DNA of 64,000 nt from Notamacropus eugenii (taxonomy: Eukaryota > Chordata > Mammalia > Diprotodontia > Macropodidae): positions 548,697,205-548,761,204 of the forward strand of contig NC_092872.1 in NCBI RefSeq assembly GCF_028372415.1, written 5' to 3'. Below, in pieces: positions 1-9,837 of this stretch (its first letter is position 1; each line of letters opens with the position of its first letter). Under the pieces are notes generated by a model. That model made no database searches and had not been told where the DNA came from. It worked only from the letters and a program-made list of their open reading frames with translations. The translations under genes and the position numbers were made by a program.

Positions 1-454
1 AACTTGATTCTGAGACAAATAGTTACAGATCTTCTCTTGTTTCACTTATTTGGGAATTTGTCAGATTTTTTTTAAATTGCATGTTTATTTTCATTCTAGT
101 CCAATGTCCAGAACCAAGAGCATATTTGTGATCACTACATATTGGTATTTCCTTTCCTCATTTTCGTTCTCCTCTCCCCCTCTCCCTCTCTCTAGTCTTT
201 CTTCTTTTTAAAAAGTCATTACAGACTATTTTTGAACTGGGCCCACTTTCACACACTAAAATTCAGATGAAGGGGGAGAAGGAGGTGGAGGAAATCCAGG
301 GAAGCCCTGCCAACTGAAAGCTGCTCTGCTTTGGGAAGGAGGAAAGTCTGTTCAGTGGAAAACACAGGCTAGGCTCTGATGGACTGAAAAGTTCTCTTCT
401 CTCTCCCTTTCCTTGTCCATCCCTGAGACTTCATACAGCCCAGGCTGAGGGCTG

Positions 455-890
455 GGTTTTTTAAGTGGAAGACTGAAGTTAAAGTGGAAAGAGGATGTAG
501 AGAGCAAAGAAGGGGAGAGGGAAAGAAAACAAAGGGAGGGGGAAGGAGGAATGATGGAGGTGAAGGAAAAAGACAGGAGGGAATTGGAGGAGGACAAATA
601 AAGGGAAGAAAGAGAAAAAAAGAAAGGAGAGAATGTTTGGGGGGGGGAGGGGAATGAGGAAAAGGAAGGGAAGGAATAAAAAGATGAAGGAAGGAGAAAG
701 AGAGTAAGGAGAGAGAAAATCATAATGCCCGAAGGTAAGGAGTGGGAAGGACTAAAAGAAGGAAATGAGGGAGGGAAAGAAAGGAGGGGATGAAGGGGAA
801 GAAAGAAAAAAGAAAGAAGGAGGGATGGCAAGGGAAGAGAGAAGGGGATGGAAAGTAGAGAAAAGCAAGAAGAGGGAGGGGATGAGTGAA
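455..890. repeat. Purine-rich strand-asymmetric tract upstream of CYS1
   Basis: About 430 bp in which the + strand is almost entirely A and G (runs of GGAGG, GAAAG and GGGGGGGGG near 640), with only isolated pyrimidines. It lies just upstream of the CYS1 promoter. Long polypurine tracts can form triplex DNA. Apparent long open frames on either strand here (to about 1.1 kb) are by-products of the composition. Confidence 0.85.
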
Positions 891-939
891 TACATAAGTG
901 TGGAAAAAGGGAGGGCCAGCGACTGAGGGAATGGAGAGC

Positions 940-1107
940 AGGGAGGGCCTGAGAGTGGGCTCTTCGCCCGCCAGCCCGCCCGCCCCTCCCCGTCCCACCC
1001 TCTCGCTCCCTCTCTCCTTCCCTCCCTCCCTTACCGGGATGCCCGGAGCCCTCAGTTGAGGTGGGAGGCTCAGCAACCTCTCCCACCGGTGCGGCCAAGG
1101 CCGGGCC
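940..1107 (+). promoter_or_regulatory. CYS1: CYS1 GC-rich promoter and 5'UTR
   Basis: The sequence from about 955 is GC-rich with several CpGs and C-rich boxes (CGCCCGCCCCTCCCC near 975-995) of the kind bound by Sp1/KLF factors. GC richness continues through exon 1 to about 1560, consistent with a CpG-island promoter. I see no clear TATA box. The exact transcription start cannot be placed. Confidence 0.6.
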
Positions 1108-1509
1108 ATGGGCAGCGGGAGCAGCAGGAGCAGGAGGGTGCGGAGGCAGTTGCGCAGCCCTGACAGGAACCCAGGGGTCCCTGGTGTCCAGGAGTTGGGC
1201 GATGGCAAGCAGGGCGCTGAGGCCTGCCAGGAGGAGGAGGACGGGAAGGATGAGCAGGAGGAAGGCTCAAGGAAAGGGGCCCACGGGGACTGCGCTGTCC
1301 AAGCCTCCGAGTCTCTCCCAAAAGGCGAGGAGAAGGAGCCGGAGTCAGAGTCTCTGCTGCTGGACCAGATACTGGCCGAGTCGGAGGCCTGGGACCCAAC
1401 ATTCGAACCCTGGCCAAGCAGGGTCTCCCACTCTCGGCCGCGGCCGGACCCACACCTGGGTGGGGCTCCCCGCTCCCAGGCCAAGCTCAGCAGCAGGGAA
1501 GAGCGCCAG
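1108..1509 (+). CDS. CYS1: CYS1 exon 1, cystin-1 N-terminal 134 codons
   Basis: Encodes the N-terminal part of cystin, a small fatty-acylated protein of the primary cilium membrane; loss of it causes the cpk form of polycystic kidney disease in mouse. Seen: the protein starts MGSGSSRS, the N-myristoylation signal shared with human and mouse cystin (Gly2, Ser6), followed by a basic cluster (residues 7-16) and RSPDR as in mouse. An acidic stretch covers residues 41-52. LLLDQILAESEAW at 83-95 nearly matches mouse cystin. The ATG at 1108 has a good Kozak context (G at -3 and +4). The exon ends at CAG|GTGAGT (donor at 1510), phase 0; the open frame beyond is intron read-through to 1722. The exon is longer than I recall for human, whose whole protein is 158 residues. 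The ciliary AxEGG motif appears altered (see findings). Confidence 0.93.
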
Positions 1510-1809
1510 GTGAGTGATGAGGGTCCGTCCTGTCCAACCCGTATCGTGTCCAGTCCCCGGCCTCAGCCTGCGCCTCCCTCCTTAGTCTCTCCCCGCCTCT
1601 GTAGAGACCGCCCGGTTCCCCGCAACCTCCTGTCCTCTGCCCTGCCAGCCAGTGCCCGGCTCATCCTTCCCAGCCCTTCTCCCTCGCTCTACCTGGTCAT
1701 CCAATCTTCCTGCTCCCCTTAGGTGGCAGAGCAGACCACTCCCACGCCCTGGACTCACCTTCCCCAGGAGGAGGACGGGGTCGGGAACTAGCCGAACATC
1801 TCACTGCTG

Positions 1810-2000
1810 GGTACTTCCCTCCCCCACCTCCGCCCCCGGCACACTTCTCTTTCTCCTGCTTTTCACTTCCCTCTCCCTCTCTTCCATCCCTTCTTCCTCC
1901 CTCCCTCCTCTCCTCTGTCTCCTCTCTTCCCACTTCTCCCCCTGCATTTTTTTCTTTTCCTCCCTTTCTTCTTCCCTGTAAATCTCCCCCATCTTCTCCC
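1810..2000. repeat. Pyrimidine-rich tract at the start of CYS1 intron 1
   Basis: The + strand is almost all C and T (CTTCCCTC, CTCTTCC and similar units), so purines are on the - strand, opposite to the upstream tract. It starts about 300 bp after the exon 1 donor. Confidence 0.8.
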
Positions 2001-2414
2001 ATGTCTCCTCTCTGACACACTGAGGCATGGAATCTAAACGATTTGGACAGACTAGAACATTAGGCTGAAGCTAATCAAAGGAAATTTAATAAGAATGCAT
2101 AGAAACTCTTACAGCTTGATTTGATTTTAAGAATACAGAGGAGAGAACAGTTAGAAAGCAGTTCGTTTGAAAAAAATCTGGGGGTTTGTGATGGACTGCA
2201 ACCTTAATAAGTCAACCCTGGTATATGACAGCCAAAACCAAAGCAAAATAAAAAAACCTGAAGCCATCTAATGCTAAAGAGAAGCCAGGCTTCCAGCATT
2301 AAGGAGATCATAGTCCTGTTGTATTCTGTCCTAGCTGGCCCACATTTAGAAGTGTATGTTCATTTCTTGGCACCACATTTTAGAAAAAAAATTGATAACT
2401 TGATTAAGTATCCA

Positions 2415-2610
2415 AGCAAGGTGTCATAGTGGATCAAAATGCTTCCTGCTTCAAAAAGCTATGTGTTTGTTTCTGAGCAAATCACTTAACCTCTCTCAGC
2501 CTGTTTCCTTATCTGTAATGTGGGGATAATTAATAATAATGGCTTCCCTCCAGAGGATAAAATGAGATATTTATAAAGTGCAGTTATATACATGCTAGTT
2601 ATTATCATGA
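2415..2610 (+). repeat. MIR SINE
   Basis: Shows the MIR core 'atcacttaacctctc', 'ctgtaatgtggggataat' and the tail ending near 'agttattatc'. Old and diverged. Confidence 0.7.
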
Positions 2611-2764
2611 AGAGGAGGGCAATCCAAATTGTAGAGGGTTTTAGTTTAATGTCAAATGAGAATCCACTGAAGGAATTGAGTGGAGAAGGGAAGTGGGTAG
2701 TACTGCATGGTGACTGCCTATCATCCCCATACACACGCACTTTGGAGGTCACCAAGTGTGCTGG

Positions 2765-3067
2765 TCCTTCGTTGGCAAAGAAGACCATGCCATCAGAGAA
2801 ATAATGACATGACTTGCACTTGACTTTGTTTTGAGTGACGGAGGACTGTGCAGGTCACCAGCCTCACTTCTCCTCCAGAGCTATCTGAACCCAGTGACCA
2901 GATATTCATCAGGATGACTGGAGATGACCCAGGATGAGGCAATTGGGGTTAAGTGACTTGCCCAAGGTCACACAGCTAGTGAGTGTCAAGCATCTGAGGC
3001 GAGATTTGAACTTAGGTCTTCCTGACTTCTGCACTGGTGCTTTTTCCACTGCACCACCTAGTTGCCC
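2765..3067 (-). repeat. Marsupial CORE-SINE with RTE-like 3' part
   Basis: Read on the - strand it begins 'gggcaactaggtggtg' and has the tRNA-like head and CORE ('gtgaccttgggcaagtcac'). It then continues into a longer tail absent from MIR, of the class mobilised by RTE LINEs in marsupials. Confidence 0.7.
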
Positions 3068-3184
3068 TAGGTCATCAAGTGAAGTCTGGATGAATACTTG
3101 TCAGGTAAGTGGTAGAAGGAATGCTTTAGGGTATAGGTTGGACTGTATTGCTGCTCACATCCCCATCAACTCTGAAATTCTTTA

Positions 3185-3448
3185 ATTCTCCCTCTCTGTC
3201 TTCCCATAGTTCTCTCTCTGCATGTCTCTCTGTCTCTCTCTGTTTCTGTGTCTCTATCTCTGTGTACGCCTGTCTCTGCCTCTCTGTCTTTCTCTTAATC
3301 TCTCTTTCAATCTCTCTCTCTCTTTCTGTCTTTGTCTATATCCCTATCTGTGTGTGTCTCTGTCTCTATTTCTCTGTCTTTGTCTCTGTCTCTAGCACTG
3401 TCTTGCTGAATCTGTATCCCTCCCTCTCCGTTTCTCTTTCCTCTCTAA
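3185..3448. repeat. CT-rich simple repeat (TCTCTG-type)
   Basis: About 260 bp of imperfect tctctg/tgtctc units on the + strand. Confidence 0.9.
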
Positions 3449-3589
3449 TATACATTTTAGGAGCTAAGTAGTAGCAAGTACCTCAGAGTACGAAAGCCAA
3501 AAGGGATTTTCCTTATACAGTGAAGTTCTAGACTGAGGTCAAAAGGCAAAGGAAGTTGGGATATTATGATGTAATCTTAGAATCCGCTA

Positions 3590-4586
3590 TGGAATATCAG
3601 AAGTGAAAGAAACCTTAGAGAACATCCAGGCTTTACAAGAAGAGAGGAAAGCTAAAGCTCTTGGACTAATCCAAGGTCACAAAGCAAATTAGTGGCAGAA
3701 CTGGGTTTGGAACCTTCCTTTTCTTGTAAAGCAGCTACAATATTCTTTTATTTTGTTGTGGTTTTTTTTTTGTAAATGCTGTGAAGCCTATCTTTACATT
3801 CCTTATTCCCTTTCCCAGTTACTTATAATGATAACTAAAATAAAATAAAGTAACCCTTGCATTTAACAGTTTTATTCTTCTTTCCCTCTGAATGACCAGG
3901 GAATTAAGGTCTTTAAAACCATGAAGACTCACTTGATCTGGGAGTATTGTTAAAAATAACTAGCATCCTCCTTCCTGAAGCATCAGCAGTGGGGTTTAGA
4001 GACAGAGGGAAAGTGAGTCATAAATATTTTTTAGCAACTCAGATTTTTCTCCTCAATTATTTTTAACTGAGGTCAATTAAATCAGGACTGTAAGGAGCTA
4101 GGTATCACAGTGAAGACAGTGCTGGATCTGGAGTCAGGAAGACTTAAGTGATATTACAACAACAACTAATACTACTACATATACCGTTGAAGAAACTGAG
4201 GCAGAGGTTAGGTGGCTTGCCCAGGGTCACACAGCTTGTATATGTTTGAGTCTGGATTTGAATTAAACTCCCTGGGTTATTGGGAGGAATAAATGAGAAT
4301 ATTTGTAAAGCACTTTCTAAACCTTAAAGCATTATATAAAAGCTAGTTATGATTATATTAATTATTCATCATTATAACAATGAACCTCTAAGATTGCATC
4401 AGTTTACAATTATGTAAAGCTTTTTTATATTAAAAAAAAGGTAACAGTTGTGGGAGGAAGGAAAAAGAAACCTCTCTCCTGAAGTGAATTTGATCTCCAA
4501 GTGGGGAGCCAGGTTTTAATGATCTTTTGTTTCCTAAGGCCTCTGCACAACTCAGATGGTAACAGAGGGAACACAAAAGAGAGAAT

Positions 4587-4619
<33 letters not shown>

Positions 4620-5250
4620 TTTTTTCTGCAGTTTGATTAGATAAAGAGGATGAAGCATTGAAATTTGTTCTTAGCCCTTGAAATCCAGGTGGAAAGACAG
4701 TGGAGAGACACTTAGAAAGATAATGAGGTCCTGAGGAAATGTCTATTTGGAGATGCATCTTTATAGACTACACCTTTGGCGTATCCTTAGCAACAGCAGC
4801 CCCAGTCCACATGACACAATAGAATGTTCACCCTGGAAGGGACCTTAGAGATAACCCAAGTCTGAGCTGCTCATTTTACAGGTAAAGAAGCTATGGCCTC
4901 TAGAGAGGTAAAGCAACTTACCTGAGGTAATAGAGGTAGTGAGTGATGGAGGCAAGGCTCAAACTCAGGTCTCCTGCCATGGTACCTTTCCATGGTACCA
5001 TGTGTCTCCCAGGACAGGATGATAATTGTAATGGTAACAACATGAACACTAAAGTATTGGATTTACAGCTAGAAGGGAACTTAGAGGGCATCTAGTCCAA
5101 CTCCTTCATTTTACAGATGAAGACACAGGTCCAGAAAAGTGGAAACTTGCCCACTTGGGTAAGTGACTTATACAAAGTCAGCCAGATGGAAAGATTTGAA
5201 CTCAGGTCCTCTGACTGCTAAAGTCAGACCTCTTTTCACTGTAACACACT
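3590..5250. repeat. Cluster of MIR/CORE-SINE fragments and a (TG)15 repeat
   Basis: Antisense MIR cores at about 3595-3720, 4185-4280, 4810-5010 and 5040-5235 are recognised by 'caaggtcacacagctagt'-type motifs. A sense SINE head lies at 4095-4145 and a (TG)n run at 4588-4618. No gene is seen in this intronic stretch. Confidence 0.6.
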
Positions 5251-5252
5251 CA

Positions 5253-5790
5253 CCAAATCAACAGGCATTTATTAAACACCTACTACATACCAGGCCCTGT
5301 ACTAAGCATGAGGATACAAAGAGAGGCAAAAGAAGGTCCCTGCTCTCACAGTCTAATGGGGGAGACACATGCATACAACTTATTGTTATTGTTCAATCGT
5401 GTCCAATTCTTCGTGACCGCATTTGGGGCTTCCTTGGCAAAGATACTGAAGTAGTTTGTCATTTTCTCCTCCAGATCATTTTACAGATGAGGAAACTGAG
5501 GCAAACAGGGTTAAGTAACTTACCCAGAGTCACACAACGACAAAGTATCTTAAGCAGGATTTGAACTCAGGTCTTCCTGACTCCAGGAATATATCTATCT
5601 ATCTATATATAGAGAGATAGATAGAGAGATAGATATATGTATGTATATATATATATATATGTATGTCTATACACATGATCAGTTGGAGAAAATTACCAGA
5701 GGAAAGGCAAGTAAGATTAAAGAGGACCAAGAAAGGCTTCTTACAGAAGGTGTCACTTTAGCAGGTATTTGAAGGAAGACACTGATTCAA
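5253..5790 (-). repeat. L2 3' fragment interrupted by a SINE and a microsatellite
   Basis: The antisense L2 3' end ('aacaggcatttattaaacacc', 'ctgctctcacagtctaatggg') runs 5253-5380 and resumes at about 5684-5785 ('cttcttacagaaggtgtcac'). Between them sits an antisense CORE-SINE (5381-5586, 'caatcgtgtccaattcttcg' onward) followed by TATC/TA repeats (5590-5665). Confidence 0.7.
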
Positions 5791-6340
5791 TAATAGTAGT
5801 AATGCTGATACATTTGTTTGTTACTTTAAAGCTTACAGAGAAGCTCTCAACCACCCTCTGAGATAGGTTACAGTGAAGTGACTTACTTAAGGTCACACAG
5901 CTCCTCAGCGTCCAAGGTTATAAACATGAATGACTAGAACCCAAAGGTATGTGCTAATATGGACCATGAGCAGAAACTAGCCTGCCTGTGAGAGCCAAGA
6001 CCTTTCAATGCACTGAGGAAACATGCTATAGAACTCATATGGCAATGACAATATTTTAAAATCTACTTATAATAATACTTCATTTATCCAGCATCATTGG
6101 ACAATTTGCTGTTCTTTAGAGGTGAATTTTTCAAATGACTGAGATTCCTCACTTTAGGCATCCAACCTGTTATTTTCATGATTTGAGATGGAAATCTTTA
6201 AAATGTGTCATTTGCCTCCATTCCTTCTTACACAGCCTGTACTTCCAAGGATCCAAAGGATGAGGAGTCTTTCATCTGTGCGGGCATTTCTTCCACAGAC
6301 CTAGATCTCATTCACCCCTCTAATCCCACCCCACCCCCAG

Positions 6341-6348
6341 CACACACA

Positions 6349-6429
<81 letters not shown>
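6341..6429. repeat. (CA)n microsatellite
   Basis: About 44 CA units with one interruption near the start. Confidence 0.97.
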
Positions 6430-6431
<2 letters not shown>

Positions 6432-6609
6432 CTTAGCTGATGGGCCTTTATGAGTTATTGCAGCCAGAAATACTCCCACCCTGTTGGCCAGGCTTCTGTG
6501 CATTTAACTATATTGGCCTCAGATAATAGATACACCATCCGTTTCTGAACCTGAACCTGAAACCTTTCCACATCAATAGAACCAGGGAGAGTTGGAGCTT
6601 CACTGTGAC

Positions 6610-6712
6610 AGCCTTGAAGAAGGATCATTTTGATTTTCTTTTATGTCCCTAGTACTTCAAACAGTACCTGACACATAGTAGATACTGAATCAAAGTTGAT
6701 TGATTGATTGAG
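6610..6712 (+). repeat. L2 3' end
   Basis: Contains 'acctgacacatagtagatac' and a terminal 'ttgattgattgattgag', the usual L2 3' terminus. Confidence 0.6.
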
Positions 6713-7224
6713 AGGATTTTTGTGGAAGAAATAACTTCTACTGAGCACAATTCAATCTTATTTTCTGGATTGCTCAGGATCACCCTTACGAACATCTGTT
6801 ATCATGATCTGTTGTAACACAGAGAAAAGTACAACTGTTGTTGTGGGGATAATTTTTCCTTAACAAAAGACCCAGACTTTTGTGGACTTTGAATTCTTGT
6901 GTCAGCTTTTATGGTTTTTCTGTCTCTTCACCACTGTCCAGGTGTCACCTTTCACTTTTGACTGCTCTTAGTATATTAGAATCCAGCTACCCTTTTCTAC
7001 TTCATTCCCAAACACCTGATCTAATTTGCTGTTTCTAAGCAGCTACAAAGAAACATTATAGCCAAGCTTATTAGAAGTATTTGTTAACTAAGATGAAAAA
7101 AATCTCTGAAAGGCCCTGAGAAACTGAGGGAAAAGAAGCATTGACGAGCTTTATAAGTAAAGAATACAGAGCTTTAAAATCCATAGCTTTTTGTTTGACA
7201 GCTATTTTTACCACCCAGCGTCCT

Positions 7225-7430
7225 TAGTAACTGCTAGGTGGTGCAGTCGATGGAATGCTGGAGTCAGGAAGACTTGAGTTCAGATCTAGCCTCATACACT
7301 TCTTAGTTGTGTAACCCTAGGCACATCTCATCAACCTCGTTCTTCATCAGTTGTCTTAACTGTAAAATGGGGACAATTCAGCACCTGCTTCCCAGAGCTG
7401 TTGTGAGGCTCCAATGAGTTATATCTTCAA
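7225..7430 (+). repeat. CORE-SINE
   Basis: Head 'ctaggtggtgcagtcgatgg' followed by the CORE 'ggagtcaggaagacttgag' and 'gtaaaatggggacaattc'. Confidence 0.7.
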
Positions 7431-7805
7431 AACTTTACTCATGACACCTTCAGCATGAAGCTTTTCCTGATTACTCCCCTCCCCCAGTTGGGAGTTCCTC
7501 CCAATTTATCAAGATAAATTTATTTTGTACATTCATATATATACATATATGTGTGTATATATGTGTATATGTATATATATGTGTATATATGCATAAACTA
7601 TGAATAAAATAACATTTTCCCTATTGGAATATAAAAAGGTGATACTTTAACTGTTATTTGAAGGAAGCCACTGACTGAATAATGATAGTAGTACTAATGA
7701 CACATTTGTTTAGTCCTTTAAAACTTACAGGGAGAGTTTGAGCTTCACTGGGACAGCCTTGACTACCTGGCACACAGCTGGCACTCAAGAAGTGCTTGTT
7801 TCCTT
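7430..7805 (+). repeat. L2 3' fragment with internal TA/TG repeat
   Basis: L2-like text ('atgaagcttttcctgattac') is followed by TATATG repeats (7535-7600) and ends in an L2-type terminus ('ctggcacacagctggcac'). Part of it resembles 5590-6710 (see findings). Confidence 0.5.
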
Positions 7806-8189
7806 TCTTTTCTTTTGCTTCCTTCCTGTTTTTTGACTATGTCTCAGATATGTGAGGCTTCTAGCCCTGGATAAATGAAGTGATTTTAAAAGTTCAATCA
7901 ATTTTGTTCCAGAAAGCCTTTTTCTTTATTTTCAGGCTTAGAGTTCTATTGATACATTTTGTCTTCAGGTATAACAAACACTTCCTGGCAAACACTCAAA
8001 GTGCATTCCTTAAAATACAGTTTCTTGTTGTTAATTAATAGAAAGGATGAGTAGGTCATTTAACTTGACAGTTCAATGTTAGCATTTTATTTGCCCAGAG
8101 TTTTGGATACCTTCCACACTGACTTCATTTGCGGTGTTGTAGACGTGTGTCTATGTGTATGTATAAATACATATATACGTGTGCACACG

Positions 8190-8345
8190 TGCATAGTTTT
8201 CTTGGTTTACTTTCTATGTATCAATTCACACAAATGTTTCCACATTCATTTCCTACGTTTCTCTGAACTCTTTCTAGTCATCATTTCTTACTGTGCAGTA
8301 ACATTCCATAATCTGTTAAGCCATTCATTCCTTGCTTGTGGAATA
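8190..8345 (-). repeat. L1 fragment, antisense
   Basis: Its reverse complement ('ggaatgttactgcacagtaa' ... 'gagaaacgtaggaaatg') aligns by eye to the L1 relic on the + strand near 51270-51345. It is therefore a short piece of the 3' part of L1. Confidence 0.55.
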
Positions 8346-9329
8346 CATATTTGAAAATACATTTTTATGAATGCTTTTTGTGTTTACAAATAAAATGAAG
8401 TCATTATCTTCTTCCCCACCCCCAACCACCTCCTTCCTAAAAGTCTCTACCCCCATATAGGTTGAGACTCACAGTTTAAGAAATGCTGAAGGGGTCAAAA
8501 GAGGGAAAAGTTTAAGAAGCCCTGGCCAGAGAACCAAAATAAGACCTCCAAATTGTGATCTAGAGGATGCTGGTCTTGGAGACCAAATACCCAAGATCTT
8601 CTCCAGGTTTTGCCGCTGATTAGCTGTGACCTTGGAAAAGTTTGTCTTTCACGCTGGGTCTCGGCTTCCTTATCTATAAAGCCACAGGGAGTTTAATTAG
8701 AATATGATCTGGTTTATATGATATCTATGATCTTTTTTCTGTGACGGTGAGAAGTAGCAGAAACAGGGTGGTTGCCAGCAAGAGGATGAATCCTGGATAC
8801 CATTTTAACTCAGACTTTTCAAAGGTTCAGCTCTACGAGGCTGAATTCCTTCACCAAATTTGGTTACATTACTTGGCAGTTCATCAGGATCTTCTGGGAG
8901 ATTTGTGTTGGACATGTGTTTAGGACAGAGGAACAATAGGAGATGGGCTAAAGATCCTGGAGCTGGGCTTCTTAAAATGTGCAAGTCTGTTGTGTTTGGG
9001 TTTTTTGGTTTTTGTTATTGGGTTTGTTTTTTTTTTTTTAGTTTAAGAAAAGCCTTTGTTCTCTGGCTATTTATTTCCATGGAAATTTCTTTTGATCAAT
9101 CCTTTAGCCCTTCCCTGGTGTAATGATTTTAACAGATCAGATTTAGAGTTGGAACTAAACCCTAAAAATACCTGGTTCACCTACCCCATTTTACAGAGAA
9201 GGAAACTGAGATCTCTTCATAATGATAACTCTATTAATCAGAAAGTCTGAGGCTGCCCAAGGGCAGAGAAAAGAACCCTGGACTTGGGGTTCGTTGGAGT
9301 TTCAACTCTCCTTTTTCCTGTTGTGACCT

Positions 9330-9490
9330 AGTGAGTCACTTTTCAACAATTAAACAACAGTGAGACAGCAGACACATGAAGTGCCTGCTACATGCCAGGC
9401 ATTAGACTGGAAACTCAGGATACAAAGAGAGCAAAAAGAAGCTGCCCCTGACTTCAAAGAGTTTCTGTTATATTGGGAGAATGCATCACT
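9330..9490 (-). repeat. L2 3' end, antisense
   Basis: Matches the antisense L2 terminus ('gtgcctgctacatgccaggc', 'gatacaaagagagc'). Confidence 0.65.
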
Positions 9491-9526
9491 AAGCAAATAC
9501 AAAATGTACAAATTAATTTTAGGGAA

Positions 9527-9775
9527 GGGGCAATTAGGTGGCACAGTGGATAGAGTCTGGAGTCAGGAAGACCAGAGTTCAAATCCAGTCTCAAGTTCAA
9601 ACTAGTTCTATGGCCCTAGGCAAGTCACTTAACCCTGTTTGCCTCAGTTTCCTGGTGTGTAAAATGAGCTGGAGAAGGAAATGACAAACCACTCCATTAT
9701 CTTTGTCAAGAAAGCGCTAAATGTGGCCATAAAGAGTCAGAAATGACTGAAATGACTGAACAAACAATAAATTTT
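9527..9775 (+). repeat. Near-complete marsupial CORE-SINE
   Basis: Full structure: head 'ggggcaattaggtggcacag', CORE 'caagtcacttaaccctgttt', 'aatgagctggagaaggaaat', and tail 'gactgaaatgactgaacaaa'. It is a useful reference copy for the others in the window. Confidence 0.85.
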
Positions 9776-9837
9776 AGAAGGAGTGAAACTGCATTAACAT
9801 TTTGAAATTCAAGCCATGACCCATGTAGGAGGTGGTA

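Noticed and set aside
352-1484. Long - strand open frames (about 250 codons) rich in Ser, Leu, Pro and Phe
   Set aside because: They translate the complement of the purine tract and the antisense of CYS1 exon 1; composition alone explains the lack of stops.
1061-1513. + strand frame of 150 codons overlapping CYS1 exon 1
   Set aside because: Ala/Gly/Arg-rich alternate frame in GC-rich DNA; the frame starting at 1108 matches cystin at both its N-terminus and the LLLDQILAESEAW block.
6228-6300. Possible CYS1 exon 2 encoding DPKDEESFICAG
   Set aside because: No usable donor follows, and the phase 0 frame from the better acceptor encodes an unrelated peptide.
6205-6453. Open frame ending in a long His/Thr repeat
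   Set aside because: Caused by the (CA)n microsatellite.
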